64,000 nucleotides of DNA from Kutzneria buriramensis (GCF_003387475.1 NZ_QUNO01000014.1:62001-126000), one strand, 5' to 3'. Positions 1 to 9,810 are shown, numbered from the stretch's first letter. Made by a program: numbers and translations. The notes: generated from the sequence alone by a model not told the origin.

Positions 1-2392
1 GCTCGATGGCGATGAACCTCGCGACGCTGCCGACGCCGAGCGGCTCCAGCGACAGGTCCAGCGGGATCGGCAGCTGGTGGTTGATCGCGCCGAAGTCGAT
101 CAGCGGCACGTGGAACGGTTCCCCGATGGCCGTGAGGATGTTGTTGAGGGCGAGGAAGTGGATCATCTCCTCACGGGCCACCGTGAGCAGGCTGCCCCGC
201 ATGCCGCCGTCGCGGGTCTGGCCGCCGTCGCCGCAGGCGAGCGCCAGCTGCCGGGGCGACCACCGGCCGTGGCGCACGTGCTCCGTGCCGGCCGCGTGGG
301 TGGGCACCGAGAACGCCGCGTAGAGGTACTGCGCCATCACGGCGAGCTCGATGGTGACGGCGTCGCGCAGCGCGTGGACGAGCTCACCGCGGCTGGTGAT
401 CGCCTTCCGCGCCGGCCCGGCCGCCGCGACGAACGCGGGCACGCTCTCGACCGCGCGGCAGGCGCGGAGGAACCGCAGCAGCAGCCGGGCCTTGGGCGCG
501 GACAGGTCGTGCGTCGGCGGCATGTGGTACGTCTTCGTCCTGGTGCCGGGATCACACATCTGCCAGATCAGGTCGGCATACGTGCGCACCGCGAACCGGT
601 CGGCGAGGCTGAACACCTCGGAGCGCATGAACGAGCCCGTCAGCTCGTAGAACGCGAACACCTCCCGGTACACCAGGTCGAACGTCACGTCTTCCTGGGC
701 GATGTCGTCGAGACGCCGGTCGTCGGGGAGCACCCGCACGGCCAGCGAACCCGCACCGGCCCAGTAGCCGAGCAGATCGTCGTTGTCGTAGCAGGTGCGG
801 GCGGATCCCGGCCGGGTGGTGTCGCACGGCGACTCCTCCGCGTGGGCGCAGAGCTGCACCCGCGCCGCCCCGGCCCGAGCGCCTCGGATCGTCAGCCAGC
901 CGCGGCCCTCGTCGTCGGTGCTGACGACGCAGCTGCCGGCGAAGTCTCCCGGTTCGTCCGCTCGTCCGGGACGCAGGCGCACGATCTCGACGTCCCCGGG
1001 CAGCGCGTCTCCCGACGTGGCGAGGGGATCCCGGGGGAGTGCCCGGGGATTGAAGAACTGCCGCACGTGGATCGCCTCGACGGCGTGCGGGACGCCATGG
1101 ACCAGGGACCGGATCTGCACCTCGACATCGCCGCCGCCGTCGCCGGGATGGTCGAGGATGAGGCCGGCGTCGTCGGCCTGTACGTTGGTCTCCCGTTCCA
1201 ACAGCAGCACCGCACGGGTGCCCGACGGGTCCGTGCCCACCACGCACAGCGCCTGCTCGTCGACGGAGGCCGGCGCCTGAGCGGGGACCGTCAGCACGCC
1301 GCTGGTGAGCGCGCAGTCGATGAGGTAGGCCGTGGCCGGCACGTGGGCGACGAGCTGATGGCCGTCGACGGTGCGCAACTCCCAGTCGCCCAGGTCGAGC
1401 AGTGCACCGAGCCGGCGGATCGGACCCGGGCCGCCCTCGTCGGCCCGGACGGTCGCCGGCACCGCGTTGATCATGTTCAGCGTGACGTGGTCCGGCGTCA
1501 CGTCGACGGTCATGTTGCCCAGTTCCGCCCGTCGCGGGACGAGCAGGCGTCCCGCCGGATACGTCCGCGGCTCCGCCGTCCGCCACGGCGCGATCGTTCC
1601 GCGCAGCGCCCAGCGGCCGGGCGAGTCCGGCGCCTGCGGCGCGGACATGTCGCTGACCGCGAACTGGACCACCAGCCCGTCGGCCGCGCCGGACGCCACG
1701 GCGGCACGCAGGAGGGTGACCACCGGTGAGACCGACGCCTCGTCCAGCCACAGCAGCCCGTCGCCGGACTCGACCACGAACTGGTAGAGGGTGGACAGCT
1801 TGAGCTCCTGCGCCAGGCAGTGGTCGCCGACGTCGAGGATGTGGTCGAAGTTGTGCCATCGCGGCGGATGGATCCCGCGCACCTCGCCGGTGAGCATGTA
1901 GCCGACGTCGTGGGAACGCCCCGCGCGGCCGAAGCAGAACTGGCCGACCATCAGGCTGGTGGTCCAGTTCGAGGACGGGTCGACGTCGAACACGCGGGCT
2001 CGGTTGACGGTCGTGGCCAGATAGGGGTTGTAGTGGCCCCACATGTCGACGCTGCGTCCCACCACCGGGTCCGTGACGTCGACGTCGGCCGGCGCGACCT
2101 CGCAGCTGACGATCCGGGCGTCGATGGAGAAGTGGCCGTTGCCACCGAAGTTCCACCCCTTTGCCGCGCTGAACACGCCGTCGTCGCGGAGGCGGCCGGC
2201 CGCGTCGAAGTGCGGTCCGAGGCGTTGCAGGTAGTCGTGGTACTCCAGAGCCGGGCGGTGTACCGGAAACGGTCCGTACTCGGTGAGCGCCTCGTTGGTG
2301 GCCAGGTCGACCAGGCCGTTGCGGAGCCCGGTGAGCAGCCCCGCCGTCGCCGTGCCCGCGAAGTGCAGGCGCGGCGTGTCGAAAACGCTCAT
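1..2392 (-). CDS. VioB-type iminoacid dimer synthase (partial, C-terminus off window)
   Basis: The ORF begins at the ATG at 2392 and stays open to the left edge, giving about 797 residues of a protein normally near 1000. The N-terminus (MSVFDTPRLHFAGTATAG) and blocks such as NRARVFDVDPSS, KTYHMPPTHDLSAPKARLLL and the ferritin-like REEMIHFLALNNIL (EEMIH about 741-745) resemble VioB of violacein synthesis and the related RebD/StaD chromopyrrolate synthases. These haem proteins couple two imino acids made by a partner amino-acid oxidase. The start codon overlaps the stop of the upstream oxidase (ATGA), so the two are translationally coupled, exactly the VioA-VioB pairing. I read the reverse strand by eye across most of the gene and saw no frameshift. 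The amino-acid substrate (Trp in known systems) is inferred. The true end and any following genes lie outside the window. Confidence 0.88.
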   Translation of the reverse strand, partial: MSVFDTPRLHFAGTATAGLLTGLRNGLVDLATNEALTEYGPFPVHRPALEYHDYLQRLGPHFDAAGRLRDDGVFSAAKGWNFGGNGHFSIDARIVSCEVAPADVDVTDPVVGRSVDMWGHYNPYLATTVNRARVFDVDPSSNWTTSLMVGQFCFGRAGRSHDVGYMLTGEVRGIHPPRWHNFDHILDVGDHCLAQELKLSTLYQFVVESGDGLLWLDEASVSPVVTLLRAAVASGAADGLVVQFAVSDMSAPQAPDSPGRWALRGTIAPWRTAEPRTYPAGRLLVPRRAELGNMTVDVTPDHVTLNMINAVPATVRADEGGPGPIRRLGALLDLGDWELRTVDGHQLVAHVPATAYLIDCALTSGVLTVPAQAPASVDEQALCVVGTDPSGTRAVLLLERETNVQADDAGLILDHPGDGGGDVEVQIRSLVHGVPHAVEAIHVRQFFNPRALPRDPLATSGDALPGDVEIVRLRPGRADEPGDFAGSCVVSTDDEGRGWLTIRGARAGAARVQLCAHAEESPCDTTRPGSARTCYDNDDLLGYWAGAGSLAVRVLPDDRRLDDIAQEDVTFDLVYREVFAFYELTGSFMRSEVFSLADRFAVRTYADLIWQMCDPGTRTKTYHMPPTHDLSAPKARLLLRFLRACRAVESVPAFVAAAGPARKAITSRGELVHALRDAVTIELAVMAQYLYAAFSVPTHAAGTEHVRHGRWSPRQLALACGDGGQTRDGGMRGSLLTVAREEMIHFLALNNILTAIGEPFHVPLIDFGAINHQLPIPLDLSLEPLGVGSVARFIAIE

Positions 2393-3888
2393 TCGTTCAC
2401 CACCTTCAGACGCGGAACGCCCATGGGCACGAGACGCCGGGGCTGGTGGAAGTGGATCTCGTACACCGCCCTGACCGCCGATTCGATCGCCCCCTCGATC
2501 CACGCCGTGGTCGACGAACAGTGCTCGCCGGCGAAGAACAGGCGGTGTTCGGGACGGCTGGCCCGTCGTCGTTCCCGCTCGCAGGCGTGGGTGTCCTTCC
2601 CCCACCGGACGCAGGCGGCCCCCTCGCTCCACCAGTACCGTCCCCAGGCCAGGCTCACGGCGTCCAGAACCATGCCCGGGCGCAGCAGTTCGGGGTGCAT
2701 CTTGCCCAGTTCCTGGAGGACGACCGCGTGCCGGACGCCGGCGGGCAGGCGGCCGAGCGCGTCGGCGTCGGCGCCGATCGTGTAGCTGGCCAGCAGCGCC
2801 GCGCCGCCCGCCGGATCCCCTTCCGCGGGGCAGTAGTAGGTCTGCCTCAGGCTGCCGCCGCAGAACGACGCGCCGCCGGCGATCCCGTCGCTCTCCCAGA
2901 AGGGCTCGCGGCAGTGAAAAGCGATCTTCGTGGCCGACCAGTACTTCGCGTCGTGGATCACGGCCATCTTGTCCTCGCTGAGCCCGGTCAGCCGCAGCCT
3001 GGCCAGCACGGAGAACGGGATGGTGCACAACACGTAGTCGCAGCGCCGGCCGGCGATGTGGTTGCCGTCCCTGACGGCGACCGTGACGTGGTCGTCGCAC
3101 GAGTCGATGCCGACCACCTCCTGGCCGCAGCTGATGGGCCCGCGGATCCGCGCCGCCAGCCGTCGGACGATCTGGTCCATTCCCCCGTTGAGGCGGACGA
3201 GGTCGGGACCGGTCTCGCTGAGAATGTCGTCCAGGAAACGATTGAGTCGCCCGTTGTGGCTCATCCGGACCTCAGGGTGGACCGCGAAGAAGGCGTGCAC
3301 GTCGGCCTGGTCGTGGTCGTTGCCGCGCAGGAACGGGCTCAGGTCGAACTGATCTATGAGTTCCAGCAGTTCGAGCCGGAGGTCGCCGCGCAGGCTGTCG
3401 CGGAAGTCGGATGGGGCGATGGCGTCACCGATCGCCGTCAGCCACGCGCCGAAACGGATGGTGTCGTCGCTGTACCTGCCGTCGGGCAGGCTCCGTGAGA
3501 AGTCCGCGGTCAGCGTTTTCGCGGCATCGCGGACGCGCGTGTAACCGGCGCTGGTCGTGCAGTAGGAATCGGCATCCGAGAACAACGTGCTGAAGGTCCG
3601 CACCTTCTCGGCCAGGCCGAGCTTGGTGATGTACTGCATCGTGCGCCGGTGCTTGACGGGAATGCGCATGGCGCCGAGTTCGATGAGTGGCGCGTCCGGC
3701 CCCGAACGAAACCGGTGCGTGTAGATCCTGCCGCCGATCCGGTCGCTTCCCTCCAGGATCTCGACAAGATGACCGCGTTTCTCCAGCTCGTACGCGGCCA
3801 CCAGGCCGGCTACCCCGGCCCCGATGATGATCACTCTCTTTGTTGTCCCGTCGACGGCACCCGTCATGCCGTGCTGCATGTTCGACAC
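2389..3888 (-). CDS. FAD-dependent L-amino-acid/amine oxidase, VioA/RebO-like
   Basis: This is a 499-residue flavin amine oxidase. Near the N-terminus RVIIIGAGVAGLVAAYELE is the dinucleotide-binding Rossmann motif (GxGxxG), followed by the acidic residue and GGR signature (LEGSDRIGGRIYTHRF). The C-terminus has FFAGEHCSSTTAWIEGAIES, the second FAD-contacting motif of this family. I chose the GTG at 3888 because GGAGG lies five bases upstream; longer in-frame extensions look non-coding. The family oxidises an L-amino acid to the imino acid with release of peroxide. Next to a VioB homologue it most likely supplies the imine that VioB dimerises. Its TGA overlaps the VioB ATG, implying fixed co-translation. 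Trp is the substrate in characterised systems, but sequence alone does not settle it here. Confidence 0.87.
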   Translation of the reverse strand: MSNMQHGMTGAVDGTTKRVIIIGAGVAGLVAAYELEKRGHLVEILEGSDRIGGRIYTHRFRSGPDAPLIELGAMRIPVKHRRTMQYITKLGLAEKVRTFSTLFSDADSYCTTSAGYTRVRDAAKTLTADFSRSLPDGRYSDDTIRFGAWLTAIGDAIAPSDFRDSLRGDLRLELLELIDQFDLSPFLRGNDHDQADVHAFFAVHPEVRMSHNGRLNRFLDDILSETGPDLVRLNGGMDQIVRRLAARIRGPISCGQEVVGIDSCDDHVTVAVRDGNHIAGRRCDYVLCTIPFSVLARLRLTGLSEDKMAVIHDAKYWSATKIAFHCREPFWESDGIAGGASFCGGSLRQTYYCPAEGDPAGGAALLASYTIGADADALGRLPAGVRHAVVLQELGKMHPELLRPGMVLDAVSLAWGRYWWSEGAACVRWGKDTHACERERRRASRPEHRLFFAGEHCSSTTAWIEGAIESAVRAVYEIHFHQPRRLVPMGVPRLKVVNE

Positions 3889-4538
3889 CGCGCCCTCCTC
3901 GAGGAAACCGCGCTGACAACCGACCATATGAATACCCGCCCGCGAGCACATGAAATGGGCGCGCGTCGACTGTGGGAGTGTTGAGACTGGTAGCCCTCGG
4001 CGATTGACGCTCGCTCGCGGTAAACGCCACCGCGCATGCACGCGAGTGGCCGTGATCACCCCCGTTCAAGCGTTACGTCGCTGAACCCTCTCAGTGTAAA
4101 ACCCCCATCAGCTTCGCCACAATCTTCATGGTCGAATTGATGCTTTTTTGGCCACGGTTCGCCACTGTCGCGAATTGGTCGCGAGAATGAATTCAGTGTC
4201 CGGTCTGGCCGGCGATTGGGCCGTTCGTGTCGCAAGAATGATCATGTCGGGCCCGTCCCGCCATTCGGGTGACGGGCGATCGGTGACGGTGGCGCCGCGG
4301 ATGCCGGCCGGTTGGGGCGAGCCGCGCATGCGGCGCGACGGCGGCAAAACCGTCAGCAGGAAAAACGACAATATCGGGTCACTTGGAAGGGTGAATTGCC
4401 TTCAGTGCGCCGGGCGGTGTCGCTAACCTCCATGGAGGTTGATCATTGCTCCAGCCCGGCACAAAGCTTGTTGTTTCAACGAGCTCGATCTCGTTCCGTC
4501 CAGACTCGGTCGTCGGACGGTGCGCATCAGGAAGGCCA
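3889..4538. other. Divergent intergenic region
   Basis: These 650 bases separate the leftward oxidase/dimer-synthase pair from the rightward multicopper oxidase and must hold promoters for both. Base composition is less GC-rich than in the genes around it (for example 4085-4200), as expected for control DNA. The only striking element is a perfect palindrome at 4425-4440, listed separately. No ORF here has a credible start or composition. Confidence 0.6.
4425..4440. promoter_or_regulatory. 16-bp perfect palindrome, likely operator
   Basis: AACCTCCATGGAGGTT is a perfect 16-base palindrome, ending 98 bases before the multicopper oxidase start. Dyads with ACCT/AGGT half-sites are typical of MerR-family operators, including copper sensors, and the downstream gene is a copper enzyme. 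The binding protein is not known and no MerR gene lies in the window. Confidence 0.4.
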
Positions 4539-6506
4539 ATGTCCGAAAATCGAATCATCGCCAACGGATTAAGTCGGCGCTCATTACTGCGTACCGCGGT
4601 TTCGATGCCGCTGACCTCGCGCGTTCTCGCCGCTGGGGGCAGCTCCACCGCGGTTGTCGGCAGCACCCTGGATCCCAGGACCATCCCGAAGTACGTGACA
4701 CGACTGGCGGCGCTGCCCGCGATGCCGATGTGGTCGTCGTACGGCGGCGTCGACTACTACGTGATCGGTGTTCGGCAGTTCTCCCAACAGGTTCTGCCGC
4801 CCACCCTGCCCAAGACCGTTGTCTGGGGCTACGGATCTCCGCGGAATCCGGCCACGTTCCACAGCCCTGCGTTCACCATCGAGGCGCGGGTGGGTCGCCC
4901 CGTCCAGGTGATGTGGGCGAACCAACTCGTCGACGCCAGCGGCCGATTCCTGCCGCACCTGTTCGCGGTCGATCCGACCCTGCACTGGGCCAACCCGCCC
5001 GGCGGCCTGCGGGGACGGGACTCCCGTCCGACGTTCGCCTCGACCCCCGGTCCCTACAGCGGCCCGGTGCCCGTCGTGACCCACGTGCATGGCGCGCACG
5101 CCACCGAGGAGAGCGACGGCTATCCCGAGGCCTGGTATCTCCCGCCCGCCTGGGACATTCCCGTCGGATACGCGAGGGTGGGGTCCTCGCACGACCGCCA
5201 TCGCGCCATGGCCGCCGACCGGTTCGGCGCCGAGTGGTCGCCGGGCGCCGCCGTGTACCGGTACGCCAACGACCAGTCCGCGGGAACCCTGTGGTTCCAC
5301 GACCACACGCTCGGCCTGTCGCGGGTGAACGTGCACGCCGGCCTGGCGGGGTTCTACCTGCTCAGGGGCGGCGCGCGCGACCTGCCCCCGGGCGTGCTCC
5401 CCGGCCCCGCGCCGGCTGCCGACGACCGTCCCGGAACCCGGTACCACGAGCTTTCCCTTGTGGTGCAGGACCGTTCCTTCAACCGGGACGGCTCGATCTT
5501 CTTCCCCGACAGCCGGTCGTTCGCCGGGGACGTCCCGCCGACCGGCCCGTTCATCCCGGCCAGCGACGTCCCGCCGATCTGGAACCCGGACACGTTCGGC
5601 AACACGATGGTCGTCAACGGCCGCACCTGGCCGGTGCTGTCCGTCGAACCGCGGCGCTACCGGTTCCGGTTGCTCAACGCGTGCAACGCGCGCACCCTGC
5701 TGCTCAAGGTCGTTGCCAACCCGCTGGCCCCACGGCCCGCGCCGGCGGCGCTGTCGTGCTGGCAGATCGGCGCGGACGGCGGATTCCTGCCCCGTCCGGT
5801 GCAGACCGACCAGCTGCTGTGCGCGCCGGCGGAACGCGTCGACGTCATCGTCGACTTCACCTCCCTGCCGGCCGGAACCGAACTCTTCCTCATCAACGAG
5901 GGGCCCGACGTGGCGTTCACCGGCGGCTCGCCGGGCAACGGCCTGACCCCGGCCGATCCGGCGACGACCGGGCAGGTGATGAAGTTCGTCGTCACCCGAC
6001 AGTCCACACGGGACACCAGCGTGCCCCCGGCCCAGCTGTTCCTGCCCCCGCTGCCGCCGCTCGGCCCGTCCCGGCGCACGTGGCGGATCTCCTTGACCGC
6101 ACGGCAATCCACCGCGAAGCCGGCGGTCGCGGTGTCATACCTGCTCGGCACGGTGGCCGCCGACGGCACGGCGAAACCGCTGACCTGGGCGGACGATGTC
6201 ACGGAACGGCCCGCACTGCGGACCACCGAGACCTGGGAGTTGGCCAACTTCACCGGGGAGACGCACCCGATCCACCTGCATCAGGTGCAGTTCCGCGTCA
6301 CCGACCGCCGGCCCCTCACGGGCGGGGGGCCCGGCCGCGCCCCGGAGGCCGGGGAGACCGGGGTCAAGGACACGGTGATCGCCTATCCGAACGAGATCAC
6401 CAGAATCGACGCGCAGTTCGACATCCCGGGCCGCTACGTCATGCACTGCCACAACCTGGATCACGAGGACGGTGAGATGATGCGACCGATCCAACCGGGC
6501 GGGTGA
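4539..6506 (+). CDS. Tat-exported multicopper oxidase
   Basis: This is a 655-residue multicopper oxidase of the bilirubin oxidase/CotA/phenoxazinone synthase type. All four copper-ligand blocks are visible: HVHGAH (HxHG), WFHDHT (HxH), HPIHLHQ (type 1/3) and MHCHNLDHEDGEMM (HCHxxxHxxxxM with an axial Met). The N-terminus carries a twin-arginine signal (LSRRSLLRTAVSMPLTS), so the enzyme should be exported folded with copper loaded. The ATG at 4539 follows AGGAAGG by four bases. Such enzymes perform one-electron oxidations, including oxidative phenol or indole coupling and aminophenol condensation. Its position beside VioA/VioB homologues suggests a late, extracytoplasmic coupling step or detoxification of the product; that role is inference. 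It converges with the SARP gene 43 bases downstream. Confidence 0.9.
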   Translation: MSENRIIANGLSRRSLLRTAVSMPLTSRVLAAGGSSTAVVGSTLDPRTIPKYVTRLAALPAMPMWSSYGGVDYYVIGVRQFSQQVLPPTLPKTVVWGYGSPRNPATFHSPAFTIEARVGRPVQVMWANQLVDASGRFLPHLFAVDPTLHWANPPGGLRGRDSRPTFASTPGPYSGPVPVVTHVHGAHATEESDGYPEAWYLPPAWDIPVGYARVGSSHDRHRAMAADRFGAEWSPGAAVYRYANDQSAGTLWFHDHTLGLSRVNVHAGLAGFYLLRGGARDLPPGVLPGPAPAADDRPGTRYHELSLVVQDRSFNRDGSIFFPDSRSFAGDVPPTGPFIPASDVPPIWNPDTFGNTMVVNGRTWPVLSVEPRRYRFRLLNACNARTLLLKVVANPLAPRPAPAALSCWQIGADGGFLPRPVQTDQLLCAPAERVDVIVDFTSLPAGTELFLINEGPDVAFTGGSPGNGLTPADPATTGQVMKFVVTRQSTRDTSVPPAQLFLPPLPPLGPSRRTWRISLTARQSTAKPAVAVSYLLGTVAADGTAKPLTWADDVTERPALRTTETWELANFTGETHPIHLHQVQFRVTDRRPLTGGGPGRAPEAGETGVKDTVIAYPNEITRIDAQFDIPGRYVMHCHNLDHEDGEMMRPIQPGG

Positions 6507-6549
6507 TCGATCGACGAACGGGCGGGGAGCCCTGACAGGACCACCGAGG

Positions 6550-9459
6550 TCAGCCGCCACACTCACCCCGCGGCCGCGGCACCTCCGCCGCGCCGAGCGC
6601 GGCCTGCGTGCGGCGCAGGAGCGGGCATTCGCAGGGCGGGACGGGGATGCCCAGTTCGCCGCGGATCTCGGTGGCCTCGTTCAGCAGCTCGGCCGCGCGT
6701 GTCCACGCCGACCGGTCGCAGGCGATCGCGGCCAGCGCCTCCAGCACGCTGGCCGTGCGCCACCGGTCGCCCAGTTCCCGGTGCACGGCGAGGCTGCGTT
6801 CGAGCAGCGGTTCGGCCTCGGCCGATCCGGTGGCGTGGTAGACGAGGCCGAGCAGGTTGAGTGCCCAGGCGATGCCCTCCCGGCACCCGATCAGCTCGGA
6901 GATCGCGCGGGCTTCGAGCAGCAGCCGACACGCCAGCTTGTTGTCGCCGCGGTAGTGCGCCACGGCGGCCAGGTGCCTGAGCGCGCTGGACGTCGACTCG
7001 GCGTCGCCCAGCTTCCGGGAGCGTTGCAGGCTCTCGTAGGCCCACCGCCTGGCCGAGTCGAGATCGCCCCGCAGCCATGCCGTGAAGGCATTCAGGTGCA
7101 GGGCGTGCGCGATGCCGAACTCGTCGTCGAGGTCCTGGAAGTTCCGCAGCGCCGACCGGTGGTAGTCGAGCGCGCGCGGGTAGTCGCCCTGTTCCCGGCA
7201 GATCGAGCCGAGCAGCGACCGGACGAACGCGAGGCCCCGCTGGTTGCCGCCGAGCTCGTACAGGATCAGGCTCTGCTCGGCCAGCAACACCGCGGGGTCG
7301 TAGTCGCACTGGAGGAGTGCGACGCCGGCCGCGCCGGCGAACGCCTTGGCGCGCAACGTCGCGGGCGCTCGTCCGCCGTGCTCCAGCGCGGCCGTCAGCC
7401 AGTCGCGGCAATCCCGGTGGTGGCCCCGCAGCCGGCAGTAGCGGATCAGCGCCCCGGTCAACCGCAGCGCCAGGGTCGGGTCGGGCTGGGCGAGGGTCCA
7501 GGTCACCGCGGCGCGAAAGTTCTCGTGCTCGGCGGCGAGTCGCTCCAGCCACGGCACCGCGCCCGCGCCGAACAGATGCCGCTCCGCCTGCTCGGCCAGC
7601 CTCAGGTGGTAGTCGGCGTGCAGACGCCGGGCCTGCGCGCGTTCCTCGGGCGTGAGCTGCTCGGCCGCGAAGTGCCGGATCGTGTCCAGCAGCCGGTACC
7701 GCGCGGTGTCGGTCTCCTTGGTGACCAACGACTTCTCGACCAGCCTGCCCAACAGGTCCACCGCGTTGTGGTGCGGCCACAGCGCCTCCACGGCGGGCAG
7801 TTCGAAACCTCCGGCGAACACCGCGAGATTCCGGAACAGGGCCTGCTCGTCCGGCGTGAGCAGGTCGTAACTCCACTTGATGGTCGCGTGCAGGGCTCGA
7901 TGCTGCGGGCGGGCGCCGTGTCCGCCGGAGCACAACGCCAGGAACCGGTCGCGCAGGTGCTCGGCGATGCGGGACACCGGCAGCGCCGCCGTGCGGGCCG
8001 CCGCCAGTTCGATGGCCAGTGGCAGGCCGTCCAGACTCGCGCAGATCGTGGCCAGCGCCTGTGCCGTGGCGCGGTCCTTCTCGATGTGGGCGCCGGCCTC
8101 CTGGGCCCGGTCGACGAACAACTGGACCGCGTCGTAGGAGGCCAGGTCGTCGAAGGAATGCGTGGCGTCTGGGTCGGGCGTGGGCAGCGGTCGCAGGGTG
8201 TGGACCGATTCGCCGGGCACGTGCAGCGGCTCGCGGCTGGTCGCCAGCACACGCAGCGTGGGGCAGACGGACAGCAGAGCGCGGACGAGCTGCGCACAGG
8301 CCCTGACGAGGTGTTCGCAGTTGTCCAGGACCAACAGCGTCGTCCGGTCGCGGACGTGGTCGACCACGGTGTCGAGCACGTCGCGGCCGGCGTGCTCGGG
8401 CAGCCGGAAGGCATCGGCGACGGACTGCGGCACGAGGGCGGGACCGGTCAGCGAGGTCAGATCGACGAAGCCGAGCTCGTCGGTGTCGTATCCGGCGGCC
8501 ACCGCGATGGCCAACCGCGTCTTGCCGCATCCGCCCGGACCGGTCAGCGTGACCAGGCGTCGTCGGTCCAACAGCCACTGCGTCCTCGAGATGTCCGCCG
8601 CCCGGTCGACGAGCCGGGTCAGCGGCACCGGCACCCGGTGCTGGGAGCGGCCGGCGGTCACCCGGCCGGCGGCCGGCCTGGTCGGCGCCGCCGACAGGTC
8701 GAGCGTCGGATCCGCGGCCAGCACGGCGCCTTCCAACTGGCGTAGCTGCCGGCTCGGCTCGATGCCGAGCTCGTCGACCAGGGTGGCGCGCGCACGGTGG
8801 AAGGCGGCGAGCGCGTCACCCTGCCGCCCGGATCGGTACAGGGCGAGGATCAGCAGCTCCCACAGGCGTTCCCGAAACGGGTGCTGGGTGACCAGCGACT
8901 CCAGTTCGCCGATGGCGGTGACGTGCTCGCCGAGCGCGAGCCGAGCACTGATCAGGTCCTCCGAGGCGGCGAACCGGATCTCGCCGAGCCGGACCGCGAC
9001 GGCGCGGGCCCATTCGCCCGGCCGGCAGTCGATCAGCGGCTCGCCGCGCCACAGGGTGAGCGCCGCTCGGAGCAGACCCGACGACAGCTCGTTCTTCCCC
9101 ATGGCCAACGCGTTGCGCCCCGCCGCGGCCAGGTCCTCGAACCGGATGGCGTCGACCGTGTTCGGGCTGGCCAGCAGCACATAACCCGGATCCCGGGTCG
9201 CGATGGCGTCGGCGACACCGGCCCGCCGCAGTTGCTGGCGGAGCCGGGCCATGTGGCTGTGCAGGGTCTTGACCGCGGTCGGCGGTGGAGCCTGCGGCCA
9301 CAGGGCCTTGACGAGCGCGTCCTGGGGCATCGTGGTCCCGGGCTGCGTCGCGAGCCGGGCGATGAGCGTGCGCTGCCCTCTTCCGCGCAAGTCGACCCGA
9401 CCGCCGGGCCCGGCCACCTCCACCGGTCCCAGGACGCCTATGTCCAACCCCTCGGGCAT
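6550..9459 (-). CDS. SARP/AfsR-type pathway regulator with NB-ARC and TPR domains
   Basis: This 969-residue regulator has, in order: an OmpR-like winged-helix DNA-binding domain (about 5-95, starting GLDIGVLGPVEV), a bacterial transcriptional activation domain (about 100-250, ending VDELGIEPSRQLRQLE), an NB-ARC ATPase with P-loop TGPGGCGKTR (Lys about 313) and VLDNCEHL Walker B, and a long C-terminal TPR array. That is the AfsR/large-SARP architecture, and these usually activate a linked antibiotic cluster by binding heptameric direct repeats upstream of target promoters. I prefer the ATG at 9459; a GTG at 9489 in the same frame has no ribosome-binding site. It is divergent from the NRPS gene, so the 350-base gap is the likely autoregulatory and target promoter region. 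Confidence 0.9.
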   Translation of the reverse strand: MPEGLDIGVLGPVEVAGPGGRVDLRGRGQRTLIARLATQPGTTMPQDALVKALWPQAPPPTAVKTLHSHMARLRQQLRRAGVADAIATRDPGYVLLASPNTVDAIRFEDLAAAGRNALAMGKNELSSGLLRAALTLWRGEPLIDCRPGEWARAVAVRLGEIRFAASEDLISARLALGEHVTAIGELESLVTQHPFRERLWELLILALYRSGRQGDALAAFHRARATLVDELGIEPSRQLRQLEGAVLAADPTLDLSAAPTRPAAGRVTAGRSQHRVPVPLTRLVDRAADISRTQWLLDRRRLVTLTGPGGCGKTRLAIAVAAGYDTDELGFVDLTSLTGPALVPQSVADAFRLPEHAGRDVLDTVVDHVRDRTTLLVLDNCEHLVRACAQLVRALLSVCPTLRVLATSREPLHVPGESVHTLRPLPTPDPDATHSFDDLASYDAVQLFVDRAQEAGAHIEKDRATAQALATICASLDGLPLAIELAAARTAALPVSRIAEHLRDRFLALCSGGHGARPQHRALHATIKWSYDLLTPDEQALFRNLAVFAGGFELPAVEALWPHHNAVDLLGRLVEKSLVTKETDTARYRLLDTIRHFAAEQLTPEERAQARRLHADYHLRLAEQAERHLFGAGAVPWLERLAAEHENFRAAVTWTLAQPDPTLALRLTGALIRYCRLRGHHRDCRDWLTAALEHGGRAPATLRAKAFAGAAGVALLQCDYDPAVLLAEQSLILYELGGNQRGLAFVRSLLGSICREQGDYPRALDYHRSALRNFQDLDDEFGIAHALHLNAFTAWLRGDLDSARRWAYESLQRSRKLGDAESTSSALRHLAAVAHYRGDNKLACRLLLEARAISELIGCREGIAWALNLLGLVYHATGSAEAEPLLERSLAVHRELGDRWRTASVLEALAAIACDRSAWTRAAELLNEATEIRGELGIPVPPCECPLLRRTQAALGAAEVPRPRGECGG

Positions 9460-9594
9460 CGTCCATCCCGTCTTGGCCGCCGAACGCACTGGCTCGAGTG
9501 GAGCAACTTACCCGTGCGGCGCCGGGGAAACAGGCTGTCGACACGACGAGACCGCGACGATGACGTACTTCGGCCAGCGGTGCGCCGCTCCACG

Positions 9595-9630
9595 TCGGGT
9601 TGCGCCGCTCACAACCGCGATGCAACCCGA
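9595..9630. promoter_or_regulatory. Inverted repeat in the SARP-NRPS divergent promoter
   Basis: TCGGGTTGC (9595-9603) and GCAACCCGA (9622-9630) form a 9-base inverted repeat with an 18-base spacer, in the gap between the divergent SARP and NRPS starts. It could be an operator for a dimeric regulator. The spacing is about 2.6 helical turns centre to centre, so same-face binding is plausible. No binding protein is identified. Confidence 0.3.
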
Positions 9631-9810
9631 TCACAGGTGGCGGGCGTTGTGGTCTGTGCTGTGACGGAATCCGTTGACACGAAGGCCGACCGCATCGAGG
9701 CCGACTCGCTCCTCGCGAGGGGTTGAGGAGGTTCCGCCGCAGGGACGGTGGGGCGGGAGTCCGGCCACGCCGGACGCGAGTCGCCGGCACGGTGACGGAA
9801 GGAAGAGTCA

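Noticed and set aside
77-1729. Long rightward open frame (550 codons) over the VioB-like gene
   Set aside because: It is the complementary-strand shadow of the VioB homologue. The translation is Arg/Gly/Val-rich with no family, while the leftward frame matches VioB throughout.
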